Under the pieces are notes generated by a model. It ran no database searches and was not told the DNA's origin. It saw nothing but the letters and a program-made list of their open reading frames with translations. From Halopelagius inordinatus (GTDB lineage Archaea > Halobacteriota > Halobacteria > Halobacteriales > Haloferacaceae), in contig NZ_FOOQ01000001.1 of NCBI RefSeq assembly GCF_900113245.1, positions 62,001 through 126,000 on the forward strand: DNA of 64,000 nt, in the 5' to 3' direction. Shown one piece after another: positions 1-8,040 of the stretch. How positions within the stretch are numbered: position 1 is the first letter of the stretch; the number at the start of each line of letters is the position of its first letter. A program made the translations under genes and the position numbers.

Positions 1-136
1 AGGGCGAATCGGCTTCTCGCTATCTGACCGTTCTTTCGACTCTCAGTGCCGTCAGTGGACGTTCGACAACCGCGGCGAGTCGCTTCGAGAGATGTCGGCG
101 AGGAGAGTTATCAGACTGGGGGGCGAACGTCGGTCC

Positions 137-442
137 ATGTCCGAAGAGAAATCGTCCCCGACTATCGGAATGACAGTGTACACAGACGACGGCCGCCCCC
201 TCGGCAGCATCCGCGGGTTCGACGACGACGGCTTCTACGTCACGACCGAGGACGGTATCGAGGCGATGTCCGTCGAACACGAACGGGCGGGCCACGAGTT
301 CGGCGAGGCGGAACTCATGTGGCGGTGCACGAACTGCGGCGAGATGGGCGAGTTGGACGACGACGACGACCAACCCCTCCCGGACACCTGTCCGAACTGC
401 GGGACGGAGAAAGAGAACCTGATGTACTGGACCGAAGACTGA
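137..442 (+). CDS. Small zinc-ribbon protein with PRC-barrel-like N-terminus
   Basis: A 101-residue acidic protein. Residues 8-45 look like a short beta-rich PRC-barrel-like segment (GMTVYTDDGRPLG). The C-terminal half carries two CxxC pairs, C64/C67 (RCTNCGEMG) and C85/C88 (TCPNCGT), which should bind one zinc or iron like a rubredoxin or zinc ribbon. A poly-Asp stretch separates the pairs. The ATG at 137 is preferred over the ATG at 92 because homology-like sequence begins there and a TATA-like GTTATCAG lies about 28 bases upstream. It resembles small single-gene haloarchaeal families of unknown role. Function unknown; a nucleic-acid or protein-binding role is only a guess. Confidence 0.75.
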   Translation: MSEEKSSPTIGMTVYTDDGRPLGSIRGFDDDGFYVTTEDGIEAMSVEHERAGHEFGEAELMWRCTNCGEMGELDDDDDQPLPDTCPNCGTEKENLMYWTED

Positions 443-524
443 GGCCGAATCGGTCGTGGACGGAAGAGAGACCCACCGAACAGCATCCAACCGCTTTTTC
501 CGGTCGGCCGTGGTCGAGTCCGGT

Positions 525-1421
525 ATGGAGATTCTCGTCTTCGGCGCGGGCAGTCTCGGCTCTCTCGTCGGCGGCCTGTTGGCGCGCGTCCACGACGTGA
601 CCCTCGTCGGCCGCGACCCGCACGTCTCGCGGGTTCGCGAGGACGGCCTCCGCGTCACCGGCGCGGAGACGGCCCACACCGCACCGAAGGCGGTCACCGA
701 CGGCGAGGGACGCGCCGCCGAACTCGCCGTCGTGACGGTGAAGTCGTTCGACACCGCCGAGGCCGCCGAAACGCTCGCGACGGGGTCGTTCGACGCCGTG
801 CTCTCGCTACAGAACGGCCTGACCGAGGAGACGCTGGCGTCTCGACTCGATTCGACGGTTCTCGCCGGAACTGCGACGTACGGCGCGCGTCTCGCAGAAC
901 CCGGGCGCGTCGAGTGCACCGGCGTCGGCCGGGTCGTTCTGGGGCCGCGACCCGGCGGCACCCACCCCGCCGCGGAACGCGCCGGCAAGGCGTTCCGCGA
1001 CGCCGGGATTCGAACGCTCGTCGCGACGGACGTCCCCCGCCGACGGTGGGAGAAGTTGGCCGTCAACGCCGGTATCAACGCCGTCACCGCTCTCGCCCGC
1101 GTCGAGAACGGCGCTCTCGCTGACGGTCCGGGCTCGGAGGCGGCCCACCGCGCGGTGCGCGAGACGGTTCGCATCGCCCGCGCCGAGGGCGTCCGCCTCA
1201 CCTACCGCGGCGCGCGCGACGCACTGGAGGAGGTGATTTCGGCTACCGCGGCCAACCGGTCGTCGATGCTTCAAGACGTGGAGTCGGGCCGCCGGACCGA
1301 GGTGGACGCGATTCACGGCGAGATCGTCGAACGCGCCGACCGGCACGGCGTCGACGCGCCGACGAACCGGACGCTCGCGGACCTGGTGGGCGCGTGGGAG
1401 TCCGGCCGCGGCGTCCGGTGA
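525..1421 (+). CDS. panE: 2-dehydropantoate 2-reductase (ketopantoate reductase)
   Basis: A 298-residue ApbA/PanE-family enzyme that reduces ketopantoate to pantoate with NADPH for coenzyme A synthesis in the cytosol. The N-terminal Rossmann motif is GAGSLG at residues 7-12. The middle carries the VKSFDT and LQNG blocks, and the C-terminal helical domain contains WEKLAVNAGINAVTAL with the likely catalytic Lys, then NRSSMLQDVESGRRTEVD. Length and motif order match the family. The ATG at 525 starts directly with the Rossmann strand, so the longer frame from 456 is rejected. It appears to be a single gene. A related 2-hydroxyacid reductase activity is possible, since family members differ in substrate. 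Confidence 0.9.
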   Translation: MEILVFGAGSLGSLVGGLLARVHDVTLVGRDPHVSRVREDGLRVTGAETAHTAPKAVTDGEGRAAELAVVTVKSFDTAEAAETLATGSFDAVLSLQNGLTEETLASRLDSTVLAGTATYGARLAEPGRVECTGVGRVVLGPRPGGTHPAAERAGKAFRDAGIRTLVATDVPRRRWEKLAVNAGINAVTALARVENGALADGPGSEAAHRAVRETVRIARAEGVRLTYRGARDALEEVISATAANRSSMLQDVESGRRTEVDAIHGEIVERADRHGVDAPTNRTLADLVGAWESGRGVR

Positions 1422-1485
1422 CGCCTCTCCGACCGGGGCGACCGATTCCGTGCCGGTCAAGAGGCCGTCTCTCGAACTGACGCGC

Positions 1486-1812
1486 ATGAACCAACAGACC
1501 GCGTGGCTCGTTCTCCTCGGGGCCGCCTGTTTCGAGACGGTGTGGGCCGTCGGACTGGAGTACGCGGACGGCTTCTCGAACCTCCGCGCGACGGCGGTCG
1601 TCGTCGTCGCTCTCGTCGTGAGCATGGCCGGTCTCGCGAAAGCCGTCGAAATCCTGCCCGTCGGGACGGCCTACGCGGTGTGGACGGGAATCGGTGCGGT
1701 CGGAACCGTCATCCTCGGAATCGTCCTGTTCGGCGAGTCCACGTCGCCCGCCCGTCTGGTCTGTCTGACGGCTATCGTCGCGGGCGTCACCGGACTGCGT
1801 CTGGCGGGCTGA
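1486..1812 (+). CDS. SMR-family multidrug/guanidinium exporter (Gdx/SugE-like)
   Basis: A 108-residue integral membrane protein with four hydrophobic helices and the small multidrug resistance pattern. The membrane-embedded glutamate is E17 in the context CFETVWAVGLEY, and the GTAYAVWTGIGAVGT stretch in helix 3 is typical of the SugE/Gdx branch, whose studied members export guanidinium in exchange for protons. SMR proteins act as antiparallel homodimers; no paired second subunit is adjacent, which also fits the Gdx type. The ATG at 1486 gives a normal family length. Substrate is inferred from subfamily motifs only. Confidence 0.88.
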   Translation: MNQQTAWLVLLGAACFETVWAVGLEYADGFSNLRATAVVVVALVVSMAGLAKAVEILPVGTAYAVWTGIGAVGTVILGIVLFGESTSPARLVCLTAIVAGVTGLRLAG

Positions 1813-1971
1813 ACGCCGAGGCGCGGTTCGCTCGCCGCGTTCGGTCGCGGTTCGCGCACACTCTCTGTGAACCCTCTCGCCCGAAATAGCGCGTCGAAGA
1901 GGATGGCTTCGGCGGATTCTTATCGCTTCTTCCAGCGACTCCGCGGTGATTCGGCCGCTACGGAGGTCGGC

Positions 1972-2259
1972 TTACCGACCGAGCCAAGAGTCGTTCGGAA
2001 TCTCGTATCCGTTGTTTCGGCAGAACTTGGCGCCGTGTTGACGCACCGCCTTGGAACTGGGTCGCTTCCCGTTCGTCTCGATTTGGTCGACGATCCACTC
2101 TGTGACGACGGTGACTCCTTCGTTCTCGTCGTCCGCGTCGATGTCCTCCAGCGATTCCAACGTCTTCTGGTACATCTCGTACTGCTGTTCGATATCGTCT
2201 CTCTCGGTCACGGAATCGTCGACCTCTGCGATGCGACGGAGCGAGGATTTCACGGTCAT
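1972..2259 (-). CDS. Uncharacterised 95-residue haloarchaeal protein
   Basis: A 95-residue, charged, mostly helical soluble protein with no catalytic motif I recognise. It contains an acidic region (SLEDIDADDENEG) followed by VTEWIVDQIETNGKRPSSKAVRQHG, which resembles the helix-turn-helix-like pattern of a small DNA- or protein-binding domain, though weakly. Two residues of note are a lone Cys in KFCRNNGYEIP and the C-terminal WLGR. A TATA-like TGTTTATCGG at 2281-2290 on the same strand sits about 25 bases before the ATG, supporting a leaderless transcript and hence a genuine gene. Function unknown. Confidence 0.7.
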   Translation of the reverse strand: MTVKSSLRRIAEVDDSVTERDDIEQQYEMYQKTLESLEDIDADDENEGVTVVTEWIVDQIETNGKRPSSKAVRQHGAKFCRNNGYEIPNDSWLGR

Positions 2260-2280
2260 ACACTAACTACCCCTCCGACG

Positions 2281-2290
2281 CCGATAAACA
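2281..2290 (-). promoter_or_regulatory. TATA-box promoter of the 95-residue protein
   Basis: Reads TGTTTATCGG on the minus strand and ends about 22-25 bases before the ATG at 2259, the spacing expected for a leaderless haloarchaeal mRNA. Confidence 0.5.
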
Positions 2291-2435
2291 TCTGCATCGT
2301 ACCGCTCGGCCCGTCCGCAGTGAGTCGGAACCGCTCCCGCGCCGAACGAACCGCTCTCGCGGTGAATGGGCGCTAGACCGACCCGGTCTCGTCACGGTAT
2401 CGCTCCTCGAACCCCCCCGACGACGCCCTCGGCTC

Positions 2436-3974
2436 TCATTCGAGGTAGCCGAGGTCTCTGAGGCGGTCTTGCGCCTCGTCGTCCATCTCTTCGACCGTGT
2501 CGTCCGAGACGTCGTCGTCCAAGGCGTCGGTCCACGCACCGCCGACGGCCGCCTCGAACTCCGAAAGCGTCGCCTCCGTCGCTTCTATCTCCTCGTCGCC
2601 CTCGCCCGCGAGGTTCGTCGTCTCCCGAGGGTCCGAATCGAGGCGGTACGCCTCGTCTTCGATGCGGTCGATGCGGACGTACTTCGCGTCCGTCCGGCGC
2701 GCCGCGCGCATCCGCGAGTAAAAGCGCGAGTCCTTCGGGAGCGTGATGCCCGCGTCCGAGGCCTTCTCCTCTAACTGCTTGAGTTCGACCACCGGACGGG
2801 AGTACTCGACGAAGGCGTACTCGCCGCCGCCTCGTTGTCCGGGGTCGTCGTTCGTCGCCTCGGCGAACTCGCGGTACGACTGCGAGAGAAGCGACCGCGT
2901 GCGGTCGAGTGCGACGGCGTCGTCGCCGGGTTCGGCGGGGTCGCCGCCGTCGACGCCGAGAGCGTCGAGGACGGTGTGATAGAGGTCCACGAGTTCGACT
3001 TGGTCCTCGCGGCGGTCCTCCTCCAGTTTCGGGTGTTTGACCATCAGCGGGACGTTCACGAGGGGGTCGTACAGGCAGAACTCGTGACCGTACAGGTCGT
3101 GTTCGCCGTGGAGTTCGCCGTGGTCGGCGCAGACGACGACCATCGTCTCGTCCCACCGGCCGGTCTCTTTCAGCCAGTCGAACAGGCGGCCGAGTTGGTC
3201 GTCGATGTGCGCGATTTCGGCGTCGTACAGCCCTCGAATCGACTCCCACTCCTCGTCGTCGATGTCGCGCGCCCCGGAGTTGTACTCTTTCGAGTTCTGG
3301 CAGATGTCGGTGGAGTCGACGCACGGCGCGAACTCCGCCGCGAACTCGTCGGGCGGGTGGTACGGCAGGTGGGCGTCCATCAGGTTGATGAACGCGAAAA
3401 ACTCCTCGGAGTCGTCGATGAACGACTTCGTCTGGTCGATTACGGCGGGCGTCTTCGAGTCCGCGCCCTCGCCGCCGGCGAGATACTCGTGGGCGGTGTT
3501 GCCGAGGCTGACGAGTTTGTCCGCTATCTTCCGGAGCGACTCGTTGTCGTTCATCGTCTTCCACGCCTTCGCGAGGGGGCCCGACAGGAACTCTCCGGGC
3601 ATCACCTCGAAGAAGTTGTTCTGGTCGTCGAAGCCGTCGGTGAGGTGGGTGTACGGCGTAATCCACGCGTTCGAGGAGTAACAGGCGGTGTCGTATCCCG
3701 CCGCAGAGAGCGTCTGTGCGAGCGTCGTCGCGCCCTCCAAGTAGGGGTTCTCCTGGTCCGCGCCGTGGTGACTCGGATACATCCCGGTGAAAAGCGACGC
3801 GTGCACCGGCAGGGTCCAGGGCGCGGGGGCGACGGCCTGTTCGAACACCGTCGCCTCCTCGGCGAACGATTCCAGCGTCGGCGTCGTGGGCTTCTCGTAG
3901 CCGTACGGCGTGAGGTGGTCCTTTCGAACCGTGTCCATCACGACGAAGAGAACGTTCTCGGGCGACTCGGTCAT
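2436..3974 (-). CDS. Sulfatase-fold (alkaline phosphatase superfamily) hydrolase
   Basis: A 512-residue protein of the sulfatase/alkaline phosphatase superfamily. Metal-binding blocks are visible: FVVMDTVRKDH (D14), MDAHLPYH near 199-206 and VVCADHGELHGEH (D284/H285). At the nucleophile position the sequence is WTLPVHASLFTG: Thr54 stands where sulfatases have the formylglycine Cys or Ser, and His58 replaces the usual Arg. That pattern is closer to Thr-nucleophile relatives (phosphoglycerol or phosphoethanolamine transferases, phosphodiesterases) than to true sulfatases. No signal peptide or membrane segment is seen, so it should be cytosolic. A TATA-like element at 3998-4006 fits a leaderless ATG at 3974. 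Substrate unknown. Confidence 0.85.
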   Translation of the reverse strand: MTESPENVLFVVMDTVRKDHLTPYGYEKPTTPTLESFAEEATVFEQAVAPAPWTLPVHASLFTGMYPSHHGADQENPYLEGATTLAQTLSAAGYDTACYSSNAWITPYTHLTDGFDDQNNFFEVMPGEFLSGPLAKAWKTMNDNESLRKIADKLVSLGNTAHEYLAGGEGADSKTPAVIDQTKSFIDDSEEFFAFINLMDAHLPYHPPDEFAAEFAPCVDSTDICQNSKEYNSGARDIDDEEWESIRGLYDAEIAHIDDQLGRLFDWLKETGRWDETMVVVCADHGELHGEHDLYGHEFCLYDPLVNVPLMVKHPKLEEDRREDQVELVDLYHTVLDALGVDGGDPAEPGDDAVALDRTRSLLSQSYREFAEATNDDPGQRGGGEYAFVEYSRPVVELKQLEEKASDAGITLPKDSRFYSRMRAARRTDAKYVRIDRIEDEAYRLDSDPRETTNLAGEGDEEIEATEATLSEFEAAVGGAWTDALDDDVSDDTVEEMDDEAQDRLRDLGYLE

Positions 3975-3997
3975 ACCCCCGACTGCGGGCGTACGCG

Positions 3998-4006
3998 GGA
4001 TAAACT
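3998..4006 (-). promoter_or_regulatory. TATA-box promoter of the sulfatase-fold gene
   Basis: AGTTTATCC on the minus strand, about 25 bases upstream of the ATG at 3974. Confidence 0.5.
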
Positions 4007-4095
4007 TCCTGTTCTCGGGCGTTCGGTGTCGCTACCTGCGATGGAGTCGCACCGCTGTGGAGCGCGAAAAACGGAGAACTCTGCGACCGCGACCC

Positions 4096-4458
4096 TCAGA
4101 AGGGGGCCTGCGGGCCTTCGTCGCTGCTGCCGTCGCCGTCTTCGGTGTCGCCGGGGAAGGACGGAGACATGCCGCTGTCGCCGTGACCGTCGCCGCCCAT
4201 GCCCGTCTCGGCGTTGACCTTGTTTATCTCGGGAATCTCCTTGACCATGCGGCTCTTTATGGCCTGGATGGTCATCGGCGAGATGCCGCACCCGGAGCAA
4301 GCGCCGCCGAGCATGATGGTGACCTCGCCCTCTTCGCGGTCGAGGTGTTGGATGGCCGCGGAGCCACCGTGCATCTGAATCTGCGGGAAGTTCCGGCGGA
4401 GGAAGTTCGTGACCCGGTCTTTGAGGTCGTCGTCTCCGTCGGTCGCGTCCGTACTCAT
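4096..4458 (-). CDS. NifU C-terminal-domain iron-sulfur scaffold protein
   Basis: A 120-residue protein of the NifU-C/Nfu type. Residues 12-80 form the domain, with the cluster-binding pair C54/C57 in GGACSGCGIS; such proteins carry and deliver Fe-S clusters to apoproteins, probably as dimers. The last 40 residues are a Gly/Asp/Ser-rich low-complexity tail (GMGGDGHGDSGMSP) that is likely disordered. The ATG at 4458 begins the natural protein; the longer upstream frame lacks conserved sequence. It is not adjacent to the SufU and SufS genes elsewhere in the window but would act in the same pathway. Confidence 0.88.
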   Translation of the reverse strand: MSTDATDGDDDLKDRVTNFLRRNFPQIQMHGGSAAIQHLDREEGEVTIMLGGACSGCGISPMTIQAIKSRMVKEIPEINKVNAETGMGGDGHGDSGMSPSFPGDTEDGDGSSDEGPQAPF

Positions 4459-4578
4459 GTATCGGGGTTCGGTACGAACCGGCTTAGGCCTTTGGTTCGG
4501 ACCGTCGGCTGCCGGCACGTGCGCCGGAGTTCACCGCTCTGAGCGGCGAACGCCGCCGCGGAGACGGTGCCGTCGGCG

Positions 4579-4896
4579 TCAGGAATCGAGGCCGAAGACG
4601 CGCCGGAGTTCGCTCCGAATCTCCTCTCTGTACCGGTCGAGCGTGGCGTCCAGTTTGTCGGCTTCGACGACGACGTCCGTCAGGCGTTCGTGGGGGTCGT
4701 CGGGCAACTCGACTCGGAACTCGCCGTCCTCGTAGACTGGCTCTGACTCGTTCAGAATCTGCTGGTCGATGCCGTGGATGAGCGTCGAGTCGAACTCGTC
4801 GTTCATCGTGCTGAAGGCGTTCTTGTACGCGCGCTGTAACTCGGGGAAGTAGTGGACGTATTTGTCCTCGAACTTCTCGGGGTCGAAGTCGGCCAT
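4579..4896 (-). CDS. Conserved haloarchaeal protein (DUF5783-like)
   Basis: A 105-residue acidic, helix-rich soluble protein that I believe belongs to the haloarchaea-restricted DUF5783 family. It starts MADFDPEKFEDKYVHYFPELQ and includes STLIHGIDQQILNESEPVYEDG and a C-terminal charged helix. No catalytic motif, Cys pair or membrane segment is present. A TATA-like CTTTTATCC on the minus strand at 4917-4925 lies about 25 bases upstream of the ATG. The gene is divergent from the Tm-1-like operon and shares its upstream region. Function unknown. Confidence 0.75.
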   Translation of the reverse strand: MADFDPEKFEDKYVHYFPELQRAYKNAFSTMNDEFDSTLIHGIDQQILNESEPVYEDGEFRVELPDDPHERLTDVVVEADKLDATLDRYREEIRSELRRVFGLDS

Positions 4897-4916
4897 ACCC
4901 GGCCGTTGGCCGTCGT

Positions 4917-4925
4917 GGATAAAAG
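4917..4925 (-). promoter_or_regulatory. TATA-box promoter of the DUF5783-like gene
   Basis: CTTTTATCC on the minus strand, about 25 bases before the ATG at 4896. Confidence 0.5.
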
Positions 4926-4966
4926 TCGGCGTGGTTCCGGTGCGCCGACTCGCCCCCGCTCTTCGG

Positions 4967-5020
4967 CTGCAGTTTCTGCAGACGGTTCACACTCTCCGTG
5001 AAAGTTGCAACTGGTTATCA
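4967..5020 (+). promoter_or_regulatory. Palindrome-rich promoter of the Tm-1-like operon
   Basis: Three dyads lie in 46 bases: CTGCAGTTTCTGCAG at 4967-4981, TTCAC-(7)-GTGAA at 4986-5002, and the perfect 10-bp palindrome AGTTGCAACT at 5003-5012. The last abuts a TATA-like GGTTATCA at 5013-5020, which is about 25 bases before the ATG at 5044. The palindrome next to the TATA box is where a repressor or activator would be expected to bind. Confidence 0.45.
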
Positions 5021-5043
5021 TGTACTGCGTCAGTGAGTCACAC

Positions 5044-5877
5044 ATGGAGTTCGAGAGACAGGAGTCGCTTGCGCGACTCCGGGAGACGGTCGAGTCGGGA
5101 GAACCGATAATCGGCGCGGGGGCGGGAACCGGCATCTCGGCGAAGTTCGCCGAACGCGGCGGCGTGGACCTGCTCATCATCTACAACTCCGGTCGGTACC
5201 GGATGAACGGCCGGGGGTCGTTGGCGGGACTGCTCCCGTACGGCGACGCGAACGAAATCGTCGTCGAGATGGGTCACGAGGTGATTCCCGTCGTCGAAGA
5301 CACGCCCGTTCTGGCGGGGGTCAACGGCACCGACCCGTTCCGACAGATGGACGTGTTCGTCGAAGACCTGAAACGCCGGGGCTTCTCGGGCGTCCAGAAC
5401 TTCCCGACGGTCGGTCTCATAGACGAGGACAGCCAGTTCCGGCAGAACCTCGAAGAGACCGGGATGGGTTACGACGAGGAGGTGGCGATGATTCGGGAGG
5501 CGTCCCAACAGGGGATGCTCACCTGCCCGTACGTCTTCGACGAGGACCAAGCGCGGCGGATGGCCGAGGCCGGCGCCGACGTCGTCGTCGCGCACATGGG
5601 TCTCACCACCTCCGGCGACATCGGCGCGGAGACGTCGTTGGACCTCGATACGGCCGCAGAGCGGGTTCAGGACATCCGCGACGCCGCAGTCGAGGTAAAG
5701 GAGGATGCCCTCGTCATCTGCCACGGCGGACCGATAGCGTGGCCCGACGACGCGCGGCACGTCCTCGAGAACACCGAGGGCGTCGTGGGGTTCTTCGGCG
5801 CGTCCAGCATCGAACGCCTCCCCACGGAGGAGGCCATCGAGAACCAAGCCCGCGACTTCAAGGATATCTCGCTATGA
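5044..5877 (+). CDS. Phosphoenolpyruvate hydrolase-like TIM-barrel protein (Tm-1 C-terminal type)
   Basis: A 277-residue TIM-barrel protein of the PEP hydrolase-like family, which includes the C-terminal half of the plant Tm-1 protein. Conserved stretches are [16 protein letters not shown] (22-37), [21 protein letters not shown] (47-67), [13 protein letters not shown], and the C-terminal [17 protein letters not shown]. The barrel order beta/alpha is regular throughout. It is the first gene of an operon: its TGA overlaps the ATG of the cupin gene by four bases. The ATG at 5044 sits at the right distance from a TATA-like box and begins with the conserved region. Enzymatic activity on PEP is not established for this clade; substrate unknown. 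Confidence 0.82.
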   Translation: MEFERQESLARLRETVESGEPIIGAGAGTGISAKFAERGGVDLLIIYNSGRYRMNGRGSLAGLLPYGDANEIVVEMGHEVIPVVEDTPVLAGVNGTDPFRQMDVFVEDLKRRGFSGVQNFPTVGLIDEDSQFRQNLEETGMGYDEEVAMIREASQQGMLTCPYVFDEDQARRMAEAGADVVVAHMGLTTSGDIGAETSLDLDTAAERVQDIRDAAVEVKEDALVICHGGPIAWPDDARHVLENTEGVVGFFGASSIERLPTEEAIENQARDFKDISL

Positions 5878-6308
5878 GCGACGACGAAACGCGGTTCGTC
5901 TCGCCCGACGACGTCGAGAGCCTGGTGTTCGACTGGGGCGTCCTCAAATGGCTCAACACGCCCGAGGTGACCGGTTCGGAGCGGTTCAGCGCGGGCGTGG
6001 TACGACTCGAACCGGGAAAGGGCCACGAACGGCACGACCACCCCGAGAGCGACGAGATTCTCTACGTCCTCGACGGCGAGGGCGAACAGACGGTCGGCGA
6101 GGAGACGCGCGACATCGACGCCGGGGAGGTGGTGTTCGTCCCCCGCGGCGTTCCCCACAGCACGGTCAACACCGGATGGGAGACGCTCCGTCTCCTCGCG
6201 GTGTACGCGCCGCCCGGACCCGAGGAGACGCTACGCGAGATGCCCGAGTGCACCGTCGTTCCGCCGGGCGAACTGCCGACGCGAGACGCCGGAGGTGACG
6301 GCGAGTGA
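5874..6308 (+). CDS. Cupin-domain protein
   Basis: A 144-residue single-domain cupin. The metal-binding motifs are visible: motif 1 [23 protein letters not shown] (residues 45-67), with two His, and motif 2 [15 protein letters not shown] with a third His. The fold is a small beta barrel that usually binds a divalent metal and acts as an isomerase, dioxygenase or sensor. ATG overlaps the previous stop (ATGA), and its own stop overlaps the GTG start of the next gene, so the three genes should be translationally coupled. The role is probably tied to the substrate of the flanking Tm-1-type proteins; the reaction is unknown. Confidence 0.85.
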   Translation: MSDDETRFVSPDDVESLVFDWGVLKWLNTPEVTGSERFSAGVVRLEPGKGHERHDHPESDEILYVLDGEGEQTVGEETRDIDAGEVVFVPRGVPHSTVNTGWETLRLLAVYAPPGPEETLREMPECTVVPPGELPTRDAGGDGE

Positions 6309-7513
6309 CCGTCGCACTCGTCGGCACACTCGACACCAAAGGCGAGGAACTCGCGTTCGCCCGCGACGTGCTGACGGACCGCGGCGTCTCCGTCCACGTC
6401 GTGGACGTGGGGGTGATGGGCGACCCCGCCTTCGAACCGGACACGACGAACGCGGACGTCGCGAGAGAGGCGGGGACGACGATACAGTCGCTCCGCGACG
6501 CCGGTGACCGCGGCGAGGCGATGGACGCGATGGGCCGCGGGGCCGCCGGAGTGGTCGAACGCCTCCACGAGGAGGGCGTCTTAGACGGCGTTCTCGGCCT
6601 CGGCGGGTCCGGAAACACCTCCGTCGTCACGACGGCCATGCGGGCGCTTCCCTACGGCGTCCCGAAACTGGTGGTTTCGACGATGGCCTCCGGCGACACC
6701 CGACCCTACGTCGGGTCGAGCGACATCGCGATGATGTACTCGGTCGCCGATATCGAGGGACTGAACCAACTCTCTCGGCGCGTCATCTCGAACGCCGCAC
6801 TCGCGATGGCGGGCATGGCGTCGCACGAGGTAGCGGTCGACGTCTCCGACGGTCCGACCGTCGCCGTCACCATGTTCGGCGTGACGACGCCCTGCGTGAA
6901 GGCGGCCCGCGCGTGGTTGGAAGACCGAGGCTACGAGTGCATCGTCTTTCACGCCACCGGCACCGGCGGCCAGGCCATGGAGAACCTCGTCGAACAGGGC
7001 GTCGTCGACGCCGTCCTCGACGTGACGACGACGGAACTGGCGGACGAACTCGTCGGCGGCGTTCTCAGCGCCGGACCCGACCGTCTGGAGGCGGCGGGCG
7101 AACGCGGCGTCCCGCAAGTCGTCTCCGTCGGCGCACTCGACATGGTGAACTTCGGGCCGAAAGCGGACGTCCCCGAGGAGTTCCGCGACAGACACCTCCA
7201 CGTCCACAACCCGACGGTGACGCTCATGCGGACGACGCCCGAGGAAAACGCGGAACTCGGGCGCATCCTCGCGGAGAAACTGAACGGCGCTACCGGACCG
7301 ACGGCCCTGTTTCTCCCCCTCCGAGGCGTCTCCATGCTCGACGCCGACGGCGAGGAGTTCCACGACCCGGCGGCGGACGACGCCCTGTTCGACGCCGTCC
7401 GCGAGAACCTCGACGACGGCGTCGAACTCGTCGAAGTCGACGCGGACATCAACGACGAGGCGTTCGCCGAGGCGATGACCGAGAAACTCCACGAGTTCCT
7501 CGAGGGTGCCTGA
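6305..7513 (+). CDS. Tm-1-like ATP-binding protein (UPF0261)
   Basis: A 402-residue member of the UPF0261/Tm-1-like family, equivalent to the N-terminal half of the plant antiviral protein Tm-1. Visible blocks are [20 protein letters not shown], the glycine-rich GLGGSGNTSVVTTAMRALPYG, STMASGDTRPYVGSSDI and GVTTPCVKAARAWLEDRGYE. The protein splits into two alpha/beta lobes of about 180 residues, the arrangement known for Tm-1. The GTG start at 6305 overlaps the cupin stop codon (GTGA). In plants both halves are fused; here they are separate genes flanking a cupin. Activity is unknown; nucleotide binding is inferred from the family. Confidence 0.85.
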   Translation: MTVALVGTLDTKGEELAFARDVLTDRGVSVHVVDVGVMGDPAFEPDTTNADVAREAGTTIQSLRDAGDRGEAMDAMGRGAAGVVERLHEEGVLDGVLGLGGSGNTSVVTTAMRALPYGVPKLVVSTMASGDTRPYVGSSDIAMMYSVADIEGLNQLSRRVISNAALAMAGMASHEVAVDVSDGPTVAVTMFGVTTPCVKAARAWLEDRGYECIVFHATGTGGQAMENLVEQGVVDAVLDVTTTELADELVGGVLSAGPDRLEAAGERGVPQVVSVGALDMVNFGPKADVPEEFRDRHLHVHNPTVTLMRTTPEENAELGRILAEKLNGATGPTALFLPLRGVSMLDADGEEFHDPAADDALFDAVRENLDDGVELVEVDADINDEAFAEAMTEKLHEFLEGA

Positions 7514-7731
7514 GAGAGACAGGGACCCGTGACAGTCTCGGACTCAGACCACACCTCCACATTTCGTATCGCGCTATTCGATTTATCGACGGTTCGTCGG
7601 CGTTTCTCGCGGAGTCGACCCAACCCGGGTAAGAGAGCGTCCTAGCGCGTCTTCCCGGAAAAAACCGACAGATACCACCGCTGTATCCGACTCGTGACGA
7701 CTGTTATCCCACTGGAGACCCACGTACGGGT

Positions 7732-7959
7732 ATGTCTCGACACGAGGCCTCCTTCGATATCGACTCGAAGACAGATTCGTACGCCGCCCGGCGTATCTTA
7801 GAGCAGGCGTACGATACGATTCGAGAGGAGTCACGAAGCGTCAGAGAGGGTACCGAAGACGCCGACGCTCTGCTTCGGGAGTTCGAAGCGCTCCGGGACG
7901 CGGCGAAGCGACCGGCGGACGGAAAACTGACGATAACCTACGAGCGATACGACGACTGA
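7732..7959 (+). CDS. Uncharacterised 75-residue acidic protein
   Basis: A 75-residue soluble, helical, acidic protein (SYAARRILEQAYDTIREESRSV) ending in a short beta-like KLTITYERYDD. No Cys pair or catalytic motif. A TATA-like TGTTATCCC near 7701-7709 lies about 25 bases before the ATG at 7732, which supports a leaderless gene. It looks like one of many small haloarchaea-specific proteins. Function unknown. Confidence 0.65.
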   Translation: MSRHEASFDIDSKTDSYAARRILEQAYDTIREESRSVREGTEDADALLREFEALRDAAKRPADGKLTITYERYDD

Positions 7960-8040
7960 CCGCCGTCTCCCGTAATCCGCCGGTCGCCGGGCGAGGACTC
8001 GGATACGAGTCCTTTTCCCTCGTTACCGTCTCGGTTCAGT

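Noticed and set aside
1003-1018. GGGATTCGAACGC resembling a tRNA T-arm in reverse
   Set aside because: It lies in the panE coding frame with no acceptor or anticodon arms around it.
20-1201. Long open frame antisense to the first genes
   Set aside because: Arg/Ser-rich composition without any domain; it mirrors panE and its neighbour in a G+C-rich genome.
2835-4217. 460-codon plus-strand frame over the sulfatase gene
   Set aside because: Composition is that of an antisense shadow, and the minus-strand sulfatase has clear motifs.
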